Notes: generated by a model not told the origin, from the sequence alone. A stretch of 64,000 nt of DNA from Ischnura elegans (GCF_921293095.1 NC_060248.1:138706972-138770971); one strand, 5' to 3'; counted from the first letter of the stretch, positions 26,310-39,008 are shown. Made by a program: numbers and translations.

Positions 26310-29300
26310 TCACGTTTTTAATTTTTTCATTTCGAGTTGTGAATTCGTGTTTGGAACAAGAATATTCATATCAAACTAATATATTTAATTTTTTTTATTT
26401 CGAGTGAAAATTTGCGTTTGCAACAACAATATTTTATCAAACTAACTTTTTTAATTTTTACATTTCGAGTTGTGAAATCGTGTTTGGAACAAGAATATTC
26501 ATATCAAACTCAAATTTTAATTTTTTCAATTCGAGTTGTTAACTCGTGTTTGTACAAAGAATATTCATATCAAACTAACCTTTTTAATTTTTACATTTCG
26601 AGTGGTGAATTCGTGTTTGTAACAAGAATATTCATATCAAACTCACATTTTTAATTTCTACATTTCGAGTGGTGAATTCGTGTTTGTAACCAGAATATTC
26701 ATATCACTCACATTTTTAATTTTTTCATTTCGTGTGAAAATTCGCGTGTGTAACAAGAATATTCATATGAAACTCACTTTTTAATTTGTCATTTTGAGAA
26801 ATGTATTCACCTTTCTAACAAGAATATTCATCTCAGATTCACTTTTTTTATTTTTTCGTTTGAGTAGTGAAAACGTGTTTTGTAAATAGACTATTCATAT
26901 CAAACTCACATTTTTAATTTTTTCATTTCGGGTGGTGAATTCGCGTTTGTAACAAAAATATTAATACCAAACTCACTTTTTCAATTTCTTCGTTTCGAGT
27001 GGTGAATTTACGTTTTCAACAAGAATATTGATACCAAACTCACTTTTTTAATTTTTTCATTTCGAGTGTTAATTCGCGTTTGTGGCAAGAAAACCCATAT
27101 CAAACTCACTTTTTTAATTTTTTTCCATTTGAGTGGTGAATTTGTGTTTGTGAGAAGAATATTCATGTCAAACTCACATTTATTATTTTTTCATTTGTAG
27201 TGGGGTATTCGCGTTTGTACAAAGAATATTAATACTAATCTTCTTTAATTTTTGCATTTTGAGTGGTGAATTCGTGTTTGTAAAAAAACCATATCAAACT
27301 CACTTTTTTAAATATTTTTCCTTTTGAATAGTGAATTTGCTTTTGTTACAAGAATATTCATATAAAACTCACTTTTTTAATATTTTCATTTGAACTCATA
27401 TGATAGTCACTTTTTAATTTTTTTCATTTTTAGCAGTGAATTCACGTTTGTAACAAGAATATTCATATCAAACTCACATTTTTAATTTTTCCATTTCGGG
27501 TGGTGAATTCGCGTTTGTAACAAAAATATTAATACCAAACTCACTTTTTCAATTTCTTCGTTTCGAGTGGTGAATTTACGTTTTCAACAAGAATATTGAT
27601 ACCAAACTCACTTTTTTAATTTTTTCATTTCGAGTGGTAAATTCGCGTTTGTGGCAAGAAAACCCATATCAAAATCACTTTTTTAATTTTTTTCCATTTG
27701 AGTGGTGAATTTGTGTTTGTGAGAAGAATATTCATGTCAAACTCACATTTATTATTTTTTCATTTTATATTATTCGCGGGTATTCGCGTTTGTACAAAGA
27801 ATATTAATACTAAACTTCTTTAATTTTTGCATTTTGAGTGGTGAATTCGTGTTTGTAAAAAAAACCATATCAAACTCACTTTTTTAAATATTTTTCCTTT
27901 TGAATAGTGAATTTGCTTTTGTTACAAGAATATTCATATCAAACTCACTTTTTTTAATTTTTTCATTTCGATTAGTGATTTCGTGTTTGTAAGAAGAATA
28001 TTCATATCAAACTTACTTTCTTAATTTTTTCATTTCGAGTGGTGATTTCGTGTTGGTAACCAGAATATTCATATCAATCTCACTTTTTTAAGTTTTGCTT
28101 TGCGAGTGCTGAAATTACGTTTGTAGTAAGAAAAAACACATAAAACTCACTTTTTTAATATTTTCATTTGAACTCATATGATAGTCACTTTTTAATTTTT
28201 TTCATTTTTAGCAGTGAATTCACGTTTGTAACAAGAATATTTATATCAAACTCACTTTTTTAATTTTTTCAATTCGAGTTGTTAACTCGTGTTTAAACAA
28301 GAATATGCATATCAAACTCAACTTTTTAATTTTTTCATTTTGAGTGGTGAATTCGTGTTTGTAACAAACTCACTTTCTTAATTTTTTCATTTCGAGTGGT
28401 AAATTTGTGTTTGTAACAAGAAAAACTCTAACAAACTCATTTTTTTAAATTTCTTCATTTTGAGTAGTGAATTCGCGTATGTTACAAGAATATTCACATC
28501 AAACTCACTTTTTATAATTTTTTCATTTCGAGAAACAAGAATACTCATATCAAACTTTCTTTTTAATTTTTTCATTTCGAGTAGTGACTCCCCGTTAGTA
28601 GTAAGATTACACCATATAATACTCACTTTTTAAATACTTTAGTTTTTAAAAGTGAATGTTTTCATTTTGAGAAGTGAATTCGCGTCTGTAATAGGAATAT
28701 TCATTCAATTTCAGTTTTTTAATTCTTTCAATTCGAGTGGTGAATTCGTGTTTGTAACAAGAATATTCATATCAAATTCACTTTTTTAATCTTTTTTTTT
28801 CGATTAGTGAATTCGTGTTTGTAAGAAAAATATTCATATCATATTTACTTTCTTAATTATTTCATTTCAAGTGGTGATTTCGTGTGGTAACCAGAATATG
28901 CAATCTCACTTTTTTAAGTTTTGCATTGCGAGTGCTGATTTTGCGTTTGTAGGAAGAGAAAACGCAAAACTTACTTTTTTAACATTTTCATTTGAACTCA
29001 TAAGAAAGTTACTTTTTAATTTTTTTCATTTTGAGTAGTTAATTTGAGTTTGTAACTAGAATATTCATATCAAACTCACTTTTTTAATTTTTTCATTTTG
29101 AGTGATTAATTCATGTTTGTAACAAAAATATGCATTTCAAACTCATTTTTTTAATTTTTTCATCTTGAGTGGTGAATTCGTGTTTGTTACAAGAATATTC
29201 ATATTGAACTAACTTTTTAAATTTTTTCATTACGATTGGTGAATTTGCGTTTGCAATAAGAAAAACCACATCAAAGTCACCTATGTAATTATTTCAATTC

Positions 29301-29513
29301 GAATGGTGTATTCGCGTATATAACAAGAATATTCATATCAATCTCACTTTTTTAATTTTTCATTTCGAGTGGTGTATTCGTGTTTGTAAGAAGAACATTC
29401 ATATCAAACTGAATTTTATTCATTTTATCATTTTCATTAGTGAACTCGCGTTTATTAGCAAGAATATTCATACCAAACACACGTTTTTATAATTTTAAGT
29501 TTAATTTTTTAAA
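26310..29513 (-). repeat. Satellite B block 8 (inverted, longest)
   Basis: AT-rich family, inverted. It contains an internal direct duplication of about 530 bp: the stretch starting TTCGGGTGGTGAATTCGCG near 26,927 recurs near 27,487. It ends at 29,488-29,513 with an inverted copy of the A-to-B boundary, but satellite C follows where an A block would be expected. Confidence 0.9.
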
Positions 29514-32500
29514 TTACGGTTCTGACATGAAATCGGTTGAAAAATAAGGATTTGACGGTCGGAGGGTAAAAAATTGGAATTTTGCCTTTTTGAAATGATT
29601 CGTTATATTTTCCAAAGTTTACGTTGCAATTCAATTATATTCCGCATCATAGTGCTTCGCGTACAAACACACATTTTAAAAGTTATTCGATTGTAATCGA
29701 TTGATAAATAAGGATTTTACGGTCGTAGGGTCAAAATTTTGAATTTTGCCTTTTTGAAACGATATGCAATTCAATGATCTTCTACAGCATGGTGCTTCAC
29801 GTAAAAACACACATTCTAAAAGATATTCGATTGAATGCGGATGATAAATAAGGATTTTACGGTCGGAAGGTCAAAATTTGGAATTTTGCCTTTTTAAATG
29901 ATTCGCTATATTTTCCAAATTTTACGTCGCACTTCAATGATATTCTACAGCGTGGTGCTTCACGTAAAAGCATACTTTTAAAAAGTTATTTGATTGAAAT
30001 CGGTATATAAATAGGGATTTTGAGGTCGCAGGGTCCTAATTCGGAATTTTGCCTTTTTCAAATGATTCGTTCTATTTTCCAAAGTTCACGTTGCAATTCA
30101 TTGATCTTCTACAGCATGGTGCTTCATGAAAAAACACACATTCTAAAAGTTATTTGATTGAAATAGGTATTAAAATAAGGATTTTGAGGTCGGAGGGTTC
30201 GAATTGGGAATTTTGCCTTTTTCAAATGATTCGTTCTATTTTCCAAAGTTGACGTTGCAATTCAATTTTATTATACAGCATGATATTTCACGTAAAAAGA
30301 CACATTGTAAAAGTTAATTGATTGAAATCGGTTGATAAATAAGGATTTTACGGTCGGAGGGTCAAAATTTGGAATTTTGCCTTTTTGAAACGATATGCAA
30401 TTCAATGATCTTCTACAGCATGGTGCTTCACGTAAAAACACACATTCTAAAAGATATTCGATTGAAATCGGCATATAAATAAAGATTTTGAGGTCGGAAT
30501 GTCCAATTTTAGAATTTTGCCTTTTTCAAATGATTCGTTATATTTTCCAAAGTTGACGTTGCAATTCAATGATATTATACAGCATGATGTTTCACCTAAA
30601 GATACATATTTTAAATGTTACTCGATTGAAAGTGGTTGATTATTAAGGATTTTACGGTCGTAGGGTCAAAATTTGGAATTTTGCCTTTTTGAAACGATTC
30701 GTTATATTTTCCAAGGTTGACGTTGCAATTCAATGATATTAAACAGCATGATGTTTCACGTAAAGACACACATTCTAAATGTTATTCGATTGAAATCAGT
30801 TGATAAATAAGCATTTCACGGTCGGAGGGTCAAATTTTTGAATTTTGCCTTTTTGAAACGATTCGTTCTATTTATCAAAGTTTACGTCGCAATTCAATGA
30901 TATTCCGCAGCATGATGCGTCGCGTAAAAACACACTTCTTAAAAGTAAATTGATTGAAATCAGTTGATAAATAAGGATTTAACGGTCGGAGGGTCAAAAT
31001 TTGGAATTTAGCCTTTTTGAAATGATTCGTAATATTTTCCAAAGTTTACGTAGCAATTCTATGATATATCACAGCATGATGCGTCGCGTAAAAACACACA
31101 TTTTAAAAGTTATTTGACTGTAATCGGTTGATAAAGAAGGAATTTACGGTCGGAGGGTCAAAATTTGGAATTTAGCCTTTTATAAATGGTTCGTTATATT
31201 ATCCATAGTTTGCATCGCAATTCAATAATATTCCGCAGCAAAATGCTTTGCGTAAACACACACATTAAAATAAATCGATAAATAAGGATTTAACGGTCGG
31301 AGGGTCAAAATTTTGAATTTTACCTTTTTGAAATGATTCGTTATATTTTCCAAAGATAACGTCGCAATTCAAATATAATCTGTAGCATAGTGCTTCGCGT
31401 ACAAACACACATGTTAAACGTTATTCGATGGAAATCGGTTGAGGAACAAGGATTTTACGGTCGGAGGGTCAAAATTCGGGATTTTGCCTTTTTGAAATGA
31501 TTCGTTATATTTTCCAAAGTTTACGTCGCAACTCAATGATATTCTATAGCTTGGTTATGTGCGCTAAATTACACATTATAAAAGTTATTCAATTGAAATC
31601 AGTTGATAAATAAGGATTTTACGGTCGGATGGTCAAAATTCGGAATTTTGCATTTTTGAAATGGTTCGTTATATTATGCAAAGTTTACGTCGCAATTCAA
31701 TCATATATCTCAGCATGATTTTCCGCATAAAAGAACATATTTTAAAAGTTATTGGACTGATATCAGTTGATATATAAGGAATTTATAGTCGGAGGGTCAA
31801 AATTTGGAATTTTGCCTTTTTGAAATGATTTTTTATATTTTATAAAGCTTATGTCTTAATTCAATGATATTCTATAGCATGGTTATTTACCAAAAAATAT
31901 ACATAAAAGTTATTCCATTAAAATCAATTGATAAATAAGGATTTTACGGTCTTAGGGTCAAAATATGGAATTTTGCCTTTTTGAAATGGTTCGTTATATT
32001 ATGCAAAGTGAACATCGCAAATCAATGATATATCACATATCAATATATGATATAGCTTCGCGTAAAAAAACACATTTTAAAAGTTATTCGATTGAAATCT
32101 GTTGAGAAACAAGGATTTTACGGTCGGAGGGTAAAAATTCGGAATTTGGCATTTTTGAAATGATTCGTTATATTTTTTAAAGATTACTTTGCAATTCAAT
32201 TATATTCCGCAGCATAGTACTTTACGTACAAACACACATTTTAAACATTTTTTAATTGAAATCGGTTGATAAATAAGAAATTAACGGTCGGAGGGTCAAA
32301 ATTTGGAATTTTGCCTTTTTGAAATGATCCATTATATTTTCCAAAGTTTACGTTGCAATTCAATGATATTCTATAGCATGGTTATTTACGCAAAAATACA
32401 CATTATTAAAGTTATTCCATTAAAATCAATTGATAAATAAGGATTTTACGGTCGGAGGGTCAAAATATGGAATTTTGCCTTTTTGAAATGGTTCCTTATA

Positions 32501-35135
32501 TTATGCAAAGTTTACATCGCAAATCAAATATTTATCACAGCATAATGCTACGCGTAAAAACACATATTTTAAAAGTTATTCAACCGAAATCAGTTGATAA
32601 ATAAGGAATTTACGGTCGGAGGGTCAAAAATTTGGAATTTTGCCTTTTTGAAATGGTTCGTTACTTTAAGCAAAGTGTACGTCGCAATGCAATGATTTAT
32701 CACAGCATGATGCTACGCGTACAAACACATATTTTAAAAGTTATTTGATTGAAATTGGTTGTAAAACAAGGATTAAACGGTCGGAGTGTCAAAATTCGGA
32801 ATTTTGCCTTTTTGAAATGATTCGTTATATTTTCCAAAGTTTATGTCGCAATTCAATGATATTCTATAGCATGGTTATATACAAAACAATATACATTATA
32901 AAAGTTATTCCATTGAAATCGGTTGATAATTAAGGATTAAACGGTCGGAAGGTAAAAATATGGAATTTTGCATTTTTAAAATGTAACGGTATATTATGCA
33001 AAGTTTACGTCGCAATTCTATGATATATCAGAGCCTGATTTTTCGCGTAAAAATACATATTTTAAAAGTTATTGGGCTAAAATCGGTTGATAAATAAGGA
33101 ATTTATGGTCGGAGGGTCAAAAATCGGAATTTTGCCTTTTTGAAATGATTCGTTATATTTTCCAAAGTTTACGTTGCAATTCAATGATATTCTATGGCGT
33201 GGTTATTTTCGCAAAAATACACATTATAAAAGTTATTGAATTGAAATCGGATGATAAATAAGGATTTTACGGTCGGAGGGTCAAAATATGGAATTTTGCC
33301 TTTTTAAATGGTACGGTATATTATGCAAACTTTACGTTACAACTCAATGATATATCACAGCATGATGTTTCGCGTAAAAACATATTTTAAAAGTTATTTG
33401 ACTCAAATCGGTTGATAAATAAGGAATTTACGGTTGGAGGGTCAAAATTTGGAATTTTCCTTTTTTGAAATGATTCGTTATATTTTCCAAAGATTACGTC
33501 GCAAGTCAATTATATTCCGCAACATTGTGCTTAGCGTACACACACACATTTGAAAAGTTATTTGATTAAACTCGGTTATGAATCAAGGAATTTACGGTCG
33601 GAGGGTCAAAAATCGGAATTTTGCCTTTTTGAAATGATTCGTTATGTTATCCAAAGTTTATATTGTAAGTCAATTATATTCCGCAGCATGATGCATCGCG
33701 TACAAACACATATTCAAAAAGTTATTCGATTGAAATCAGTTGATAAGTAAAGATTTAACAGTCGGAGGGTCAAAATTTGGAAATTTGCCTTTTTTTGAAA
33801 TGGTTCGTTATATTTTCCAAAGTTTACGTCGCAATGCAATGGTATATCACAGCATGATGCTTCGCGTAAAAAAACATATTTTAAAAGTTAATCGACTGAA
33901 ATTAGTTGATAAATAAGGATTTAACGTACGGAGGGTCAAAATTTGGAATTTTGCCTTTTTGAAATGATTCCTTATATTTTCCAAAGTTTACGTCGCAATT
34001 CAATGATATTCTATAGCATGGTTATTTACGCAAAAAAACACATTATAAATGTTTTTTAAATGAAATTGGTTGATACATAAGGATTTTACGGTCGGAGGGT
34101 CAAAATATTGAATATTGCCTTTTTGAAATGGTTCGTTATATTATGAAAAGTTTATGTTGCAATTCAATGATATCTCACAGCATGATGCTTCGCGTAAAAA
34201 AACATATTTCAAAAGTTATTCGACTGAAATTTGTTAATAAATAAGGAATTAAACGGTCGGAGGGTCAAAATTTGGAATTTTGCCTTTTTGAAATGATTCG
34301 TTATATATTATACAAAGTTTACGTCGCAATTCAATGATATTCTATAGCACGGTTATTTACGCAAAAAAACACATTATAAATGTTTTTTATTGAAATCGGT
34401 TGATACATAAGGATTTTACGGTCGGAGGGTCAAAATATTGAATTTTGCCTTTTTGAAATGGTTTGTTATAGTATGCAAAGTTTATGTCCCAATTCAATGA
34501 TATATCACAGTATGGTATTTCGCGTAAACGCACATATTTTAAAAGTTATTCTACTGAAATCGGTTGAGAAACAAGGATTTTACGGTCGGAGGGTCAAAAT
34601 TTGGAAGTTTCGTTTTTGAAATGATTCGTTATTTTTTCCAAAGTTTACGTCGCAATTCAATGATATTCTATAGCTTGGTTATTGACGTAAAAATACACAT
34701 TATAAAAGTTATTTAATTGAAATCAGTTGATAAATAAGGATTTTACGTACGGAGGGTCAAAATTTGGAATTTTGCCTTTTTAAAATGATTCGTTATATTT
34801 TCCAAAGTTTACGTCACAATTCAATGATCTTCTATAGCATGGTGCTTGAGTTAAACGCACACATTCTTAAAGTTATTCGATTGAAATCGGTTGATAAATA
34901 AGGATTTTACGGTCGGAGGGTCAAAATTTGGAATTTTGCCTTTTTGAAATGATTCGTTCTTTTTTCCAAATTTTACGTCGCAATTCAATGACATTCTATA
35001 GCACGGTTAAAAAAGGAAAAATACATATAATAAAAGTTATTCGATTGAAATCAGTTGATAAATAAGGATTTAATGGTCGCGGGGTCAAAATTTGGAATTT
35101 TGCCTTTTTGAAATGATTCGTTATATTTTCCAAAG
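29514..35135 (+). repeat. Satellite C, 164-bp tandem repeat
   Basis: Tandem array with a monomer of about 164 bp, about 34 copies by length. Landmarks in order are ACGGTCGGAGGGTCAAAAT, GGAATTTTGCCTTTTTGAAA, TGATTCGTTATATTTTCC, AAAGTTTACGTCGCAATTCA, ATGATATTC, CACGTAAAAACACACATT and GATTGAAATCGGTTGATAAA. Successive GGTC landmarks at 30,024, 30,188 and 30,352 give the 164-bp spacing; a few monomers have about 24 bp deleted. The last monomer is cut off at CCAAAGTT where the telomere-like tract begins. No coding signal; short open frames inside are period artefacts. Confidence 0.93.
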
Positions 35136-35215
35136 TTAGGGTAAGGGGTAGGGTTAGGGTTAGGGTTAGGGTTAGGGTTAGGGTTCGGGTTAGGGTTCGG
35201 GTTAGGGTCGGGTTC
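35136..35215 (+). repeat. TTAGGG telomere-like tract
   Basis: Five perfect consecutive TTAGGG units (35,154-35,183) are flanked by degenerate GTAAGGGG, TTCGGG and GTCGGG variants. The tract directly abuts a truncated satellite C monomer. The G-rich strand runs left to right, so if it were a natural end, the satellites would be subtelomeric and the terminus would lie to the right. Most insects use TTAGG; TTAGGG is the common metazoan motif. Confidence 0.88.
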
Positions 35216-35374
35216 GCATTAGGTGAAAATGGGAGATATTTTAGTTTTCTTGTACTAAGCTGCAAGGTTTTCATACTCGACTGATATCGGAATGATGACA
35301 CTAAATGTTCAGAGAAGCCAATTTTTGAAAAAAAAAATTTGTGTAATTAACAGCAGTTTTCAGGAAATTTATTT

Positions 35375-35620
35375 TACGACCTACAGGCAAACCCGAGATT
35401 GGAGATTGAAGAAATGAAATACGTGAGGAAAGTCATCCAAAATAACCCCGTAATTAGGGAGCAAGATTTCACTAATGCATCACGAAGGCTTCACACCCTA
35501 TGGACCCGGGTTAATATCCTTTCAGAGGCGGAAAGCTTTCAGATATGGCTGTATCCCTGCTTGAGAGTAGTGTGGACGGAACTTCCAGTGCAACACACTG
35601 TCTGGCAGATGGGACGTTAA
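35375..35620 (+). CDS. Possible terminal exon, unknown protein
   Basis: A splice-acceptor-like sequence (TTATTTTACGACCTACAG) is followed by an open frame of about 80 codons to a TAA at 35,618-35,620. The peptide includes MKYVRKVIQNNPVIREQ and RRLHTLWTRVNILSEAESF and looks compositionally like real protein. I do not recognise a domain. No upstream exon can be placed, because the telomere-like tract and satellite lie immediately to the left. It could be a fragment of a mobile element or a chance frame. Confidence 0.28.
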   Translation, partial: YDLQANPRLEIEEMKYVRKVIQNNPVIREQDFTNASRRLHTLWTRVNILSEAESFQIWLYPCLRVVWTELPVQHTVWQMGR

Positions 35621-35761
35621 GCCCTGGTTAAGCCTATTGTTACAATCACTTATTTCAACACAGGGTTTATGTACTCCCTTCCTTACCTCGTGGTGAAAAT
35701 GACCCCAGCTGTCCGTTTCCTCCCTCTAAATACCATGCCATATATAATATGAAGCACCCGG

Positions 35762-36035
35762 TAGAGGCGTAATTATGGTTGGGGGATGAGGGGATAGATC
35801 CCTCTCCAAAGCCTCAGAGAAATTTAAAAAAATTAAACAAAAGTCTAGCTTTGATGAACAGCAACTGCATCTTCGTAAAGCTAAATTTTAGGTTCCAAAA
35901 TGATGCAAAACGTATTTACAGGCATGCGTTTTTTTAATTTCATGGGATACCTAGTTGACTCCGGGGGGAGGGGGGGTGAAGTCCCCCCCCAGGTACTACC
36001 ATCAACCCCAAAGCATATTCCTAGTTACGCCTCCG
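35762..36035. mobile_element. hAT-like MITE
   Basis: A non-coding element of 274 bp whose ends are inverted: TAGAGGCGTAATTA on the left and, on the complement, CGGAGGCGTAACTA on the right. The exact shared core is GAGGCGTAA at 35,764-35,772 with TTACGCCTC at 36,025-36,033. The 8 bp outside are GCACCCGG and GTACCCGG (7 of 8 match), the duplication length expected of hAT transposition. The inside is AT-rich with a G/C hairpin near 35,960-35,990. Confidence 0.6.
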
Positions 36036-36043
36036 GTACCCGG

Positions 36044-37170
36044 GATATTCCGTGACTAAGACCTTTCCGGTGCTTAGATCACTTCGTTTAATTGAGCATT
36101 TGAAATAATCGCGCAACTGCTGTCAGTGATGAATGAACAAAAATAGATTATGAGCCCGGGAAAAAACTCTCCTCACAATAATGTTTACGCACTAAAAAAG
36201 AACTTTCCCATGATATTTTAACAATAGTAGATTGAATCTACCGGGTATAGTTTCTCTGTCGGCATTCTTCCGCGAATTCAGCGCCGTAAATTTCGTCTTG
36301 CCAGCCGTGTGACTAATCTTCACGAAATATTTTGCTTCCCCGTATCTGATAACAACACCGGACACTTTTTGTACTTCGATATAATGGTTTTAAGTCATTC
36401 CTGAGTCGAAAGGAACTGAATCTTTTTCGCGTGTTGAATTTGACTTAAATGATTCCGTTACTACTGACAACGCACAGTGGGCTGAAATCGAAAAAAGCTG
36501 GCCAAAAATCAAAATATCGACTTTTTAATTTCGAACTGGGAATGGTATATTATCATTTTAGAAGGTTTTGGGCATCTAAAACTGAATTTAATTTTTTCTC
36601 AAAATTTTTTGTTTAATTTTTATAGCCTGCCAAAAATCAATAAAAATCTATGAAATTGTGAGTGCGCGATTTATACGTAAAAGTTTAACGTTTGTTCCCC
36701 CGTCAATGGAATATAATTCATAATTCGGAATTTTTGAGCATATTTGATAGAACCATTCTTTTAGCTCATTAGAGTGAACTTTTGTTTTAGTCAATTGTTA
36801 TTTATTAACTTTATAAATTGCTAAAAATATCAGTTTTTCTTTATTTTTTTACCTAATGCTAGGATAAAAGTAGTTACCGCCACTTGCCGCCCCTAAGATA
36901 TTTACTCCAAGAGTTAGACTGAAGTCTATATTATAGGACGGGAAAGAAAAATCTTGCTCCAACTTAAATCTTGCTCCAACTTGCTCCCCTCCGATTTTTT
37001 TGTGGTAAAGCAAAATGATGTCGGGCTGTTTTCGCTCCCCGTGAGCCGCAATACACCGAGTAGGCACTCGGGAACTTAGGATGACATGCGTCGAAGTACT
37101 TTTGAGAGACTGGATTATCCCTTAAGTGTGAGTGCATTGTACTCAACTACTTCTTATTTGCTGTTATTTA
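36044..37170. other. Intergenic, no gene seen
   Basis: AT-rich unique-looking sequence. CACAGTGGGCTGAAATCG near 36,475 resembles a DNA-transposon end, but no inverted partner was found. Short open frames on the minus strand near 36,850-37,146 show no recognisable domain or splice context. Confidence 0.5.
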
Positions 37171-37174
37171 TGGT

Positions 37175-37818
37175 TTGTACCCTCTTCTGACGATTATATC
37201 CCTGGGTCCGCGGGAGCCGCGTGCGGATGGTAAAAACCTAACGGTTCGCGCGCCCTCCAAGCCGTTTTTCCTCGGCGGCTACTACAATGCACCCAGATTT
37301 GTTCTCTTACTATGGACACGTGCAAGTGTTTCCATTCTACAAATTAGGTTTTCCCAAAATATGCCGTCTATGCGATTGGCACGCTCATTTCCAGCCGAGT
37401 GGTCAGTATCAGTTTCCCTTCAGTATTCCTTGCTGAAGTTTGTGCCGAAGGACGTTCACAGTTAATTATGGATACAGCATTAGTGACTCGCCAAGATTTA
37501 CATAGTGTTATATTGGCAAATAGAAGGGGCACCATCAAGCAGAAGAAATTGTTAAGTCAAAAAAAGTTAAGTAAAATGGTTAAGTCAAATCTGAGCGTTA
37601 AAGTGGTAGTCAAGCTAAACCATGGATTCCCCTCGGGTAAAAAGTTAACGTGAAGTTTAAACTGTTGAAAATGGCGGATGTTTTGAAATGCTGAAGTACC
37701 CTTCGATAATATACGGAAGAATTTATCGACCAAGTGCAGCATCCTCTGTTTTTATCCGTATCTACGATATCAGCAATCAATTTCCAATATTTTTAGCACC
37801 ATAATAGCAATTAAATAA
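37175..37818. other. Mixed-composition stretch, no gene assigned
   Basis: A more GC-rich patch (about 37,195-37,480) is open on the plus strand for 96 and 84 codons in overlapping frames, without a recognisable domain. Near 37,550-37,590 GTTAAGTC recurs several times as a short imperfect repeat. Confidence 0.4.
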
Positions 37819-38220
37819 GTGAAATATTTCCATAAGACCGGTGATATATCCGGAACGGACCACTCTTTTCATGCTATTCGACGTATTCTACGGTATACGC
37901 TACGAAATCCTTACAAACATCTCAAGTTTGATAATAATCGCCATACAATAAATAATATTGTCTATTCTATGAACTTTAGTCGGAGATCGTGTGCTAAACC
38001 CCTGAAAATGTTGAAGTTATGCAATATTTGCGCCGCGTTAGGAGTTTGTTATGATTTGTGCCAGCCAAGTGAGTTGATGAAAAATACTAGAATTACATAT
38101 CGGAGGGAAGGAAGGAGGTGTAACAGGAGTGTAGGTATAAAAATCTGTTATTACCTGGTTTTGCTGACTTCATCAACGAATTTAAAATGTGTCGGTGTTT
38201 ACAAAGACAGTTTGAATTAG
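37819..38220 (+). CDS. Open frame of unknown nature (133 codons)
   Basis: An open frame of 133 codons, notable only for its length in AT-rich DNA. The peptide is basic and cysteine-containing (for example KMLKLCNICAALGVCYDLC). No family is recognised, and no signal peptide, obvious transmembrane segment or splice signal supports it. It may be chance, a decayed exon or a transposon fragment. Confidence 0.15.
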   Translation: MKYFHKTGDISGTDHSFHAIRRILRYTLRNPYKHLKFDNNRHTINNIVYSMNFSRRSCAKPLKMLKLCNICAALGVCYDLCQPSELMKNTRITYRREGRRCNRSVGIKICYYLVLLTSSTNLKCVGVYKDSLN

Positions 38221-38325
38221 AAGAACAGCCAAGTTTCTTATTTGGCAATTGAAAGAGAGAAAGAGATCGTACCTACTGATTGCATTCTGATTAAATAGCA
38301 TGTGATGTCACTATAGAATTCATAA

Positions 38326-38838
38326 TTAATTCTGAGGATATATGTTATGAGGTGAAAATATTTTCGTATTTCCTTTTCCAAAGGATATGTTGGTCAAAGT
38401 ACTACAATAAAAATTGTAGGTAAGTCCATTAACAATATCTGGTGTACGGCTTGGTATTTCTTCGAGATAAATATATAGGAATAAGTGAGGCAAGTGAAAG
38501 ATTGCGTGACAAAGAAAGGATTTAGCAAGTTTCGTACGTAATGTATACAAGATACTGTTCGAGTTTTCTTTGGATGCTGAGAAAGGCAAATTGATGCAAC
38601 CAATACAGCGCGTGTGGGTAAAATAGTGAGAATGACTGATTTGCTCATAAGATGGTATGACATATTTATGAATTTGTAAGGCAAATGAGCCTTTAGAGTG
38701 TGGAAGTTTACTAATCATTGTACTTTTTGTGACTAAAGTAAAATGACCTCTCATTCTTTTGATAGAAAAAGATTTGGAAAGGCACCGTAAGCAAGAGAAG
38801 TCTTCTCTTCTCTGTGTGTTCTGATGTGTAGCCTTCAA
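38326..38838 (-). pseudogene. Possible C2H2 zinc-finger relic
   Basis: A 170-codon minus-strand open frame. Near the N terminus it reads EDFSCLRCLSKSFSIKRMRG followed by H, which looks like a C2H2 finger (C-x2-C, then F, M, H) with one residue gained before the F, one lost after it, and the second histidine missing. Just upstream is HQNTQRRE, in the position of an inter-finger linker. Further on, SKGSFALQIHKY and SHSHYFTHTRCIGC look like further eroded fingers. No complete finger remains. If real, it is a dead fragment of a zinc-finger gene; if not, a chance frame. Confidence 0.28.
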
Positions 38839-38920
38839 CGGAAAAAATTGCGACTTTATTGCCTAAGTGCTGTTCGTAGCCAAACACAGGTTATGTACTA
38901 TTAAAACCTCCTAGCAAATT

Positions 38921-39008
38921 ATCTACCATCAAAAGTAGCTTCAGAGCTATAGAATCAGTGGTGCATCTACCATCAAAAGCTGTTTCTGAGCCATAGAATC
39001 AGTGGTGC
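38921..39008 (+). repeat. 44-bp tandem duplication
   Basis: Two adjacent 44-bp copies, 38,921-38,964 and 38,965-39,008, both starting ATCTACCATCAAAAG and ending ATAGAATCAGTGGTGC, differing at several central positions. Confidence 0.8.

Noticed and set aside
1091..28626. Open frames in the B satellite
   Set aside because: AT-rich frames repeat with the satellite period, change frame at indels and have no domain.
34996..35301. 101-codon minus-strand frame with a TLTLTL repeat
   Set aside because: It is simply the translation of the TTAGGG tract and the edge of the 164-bp satellite.
36475..36500. Transposon-like end CACAGTGGGCTGAAATCG
   Set aside because: No inverted partner and no target duplication found in the window.
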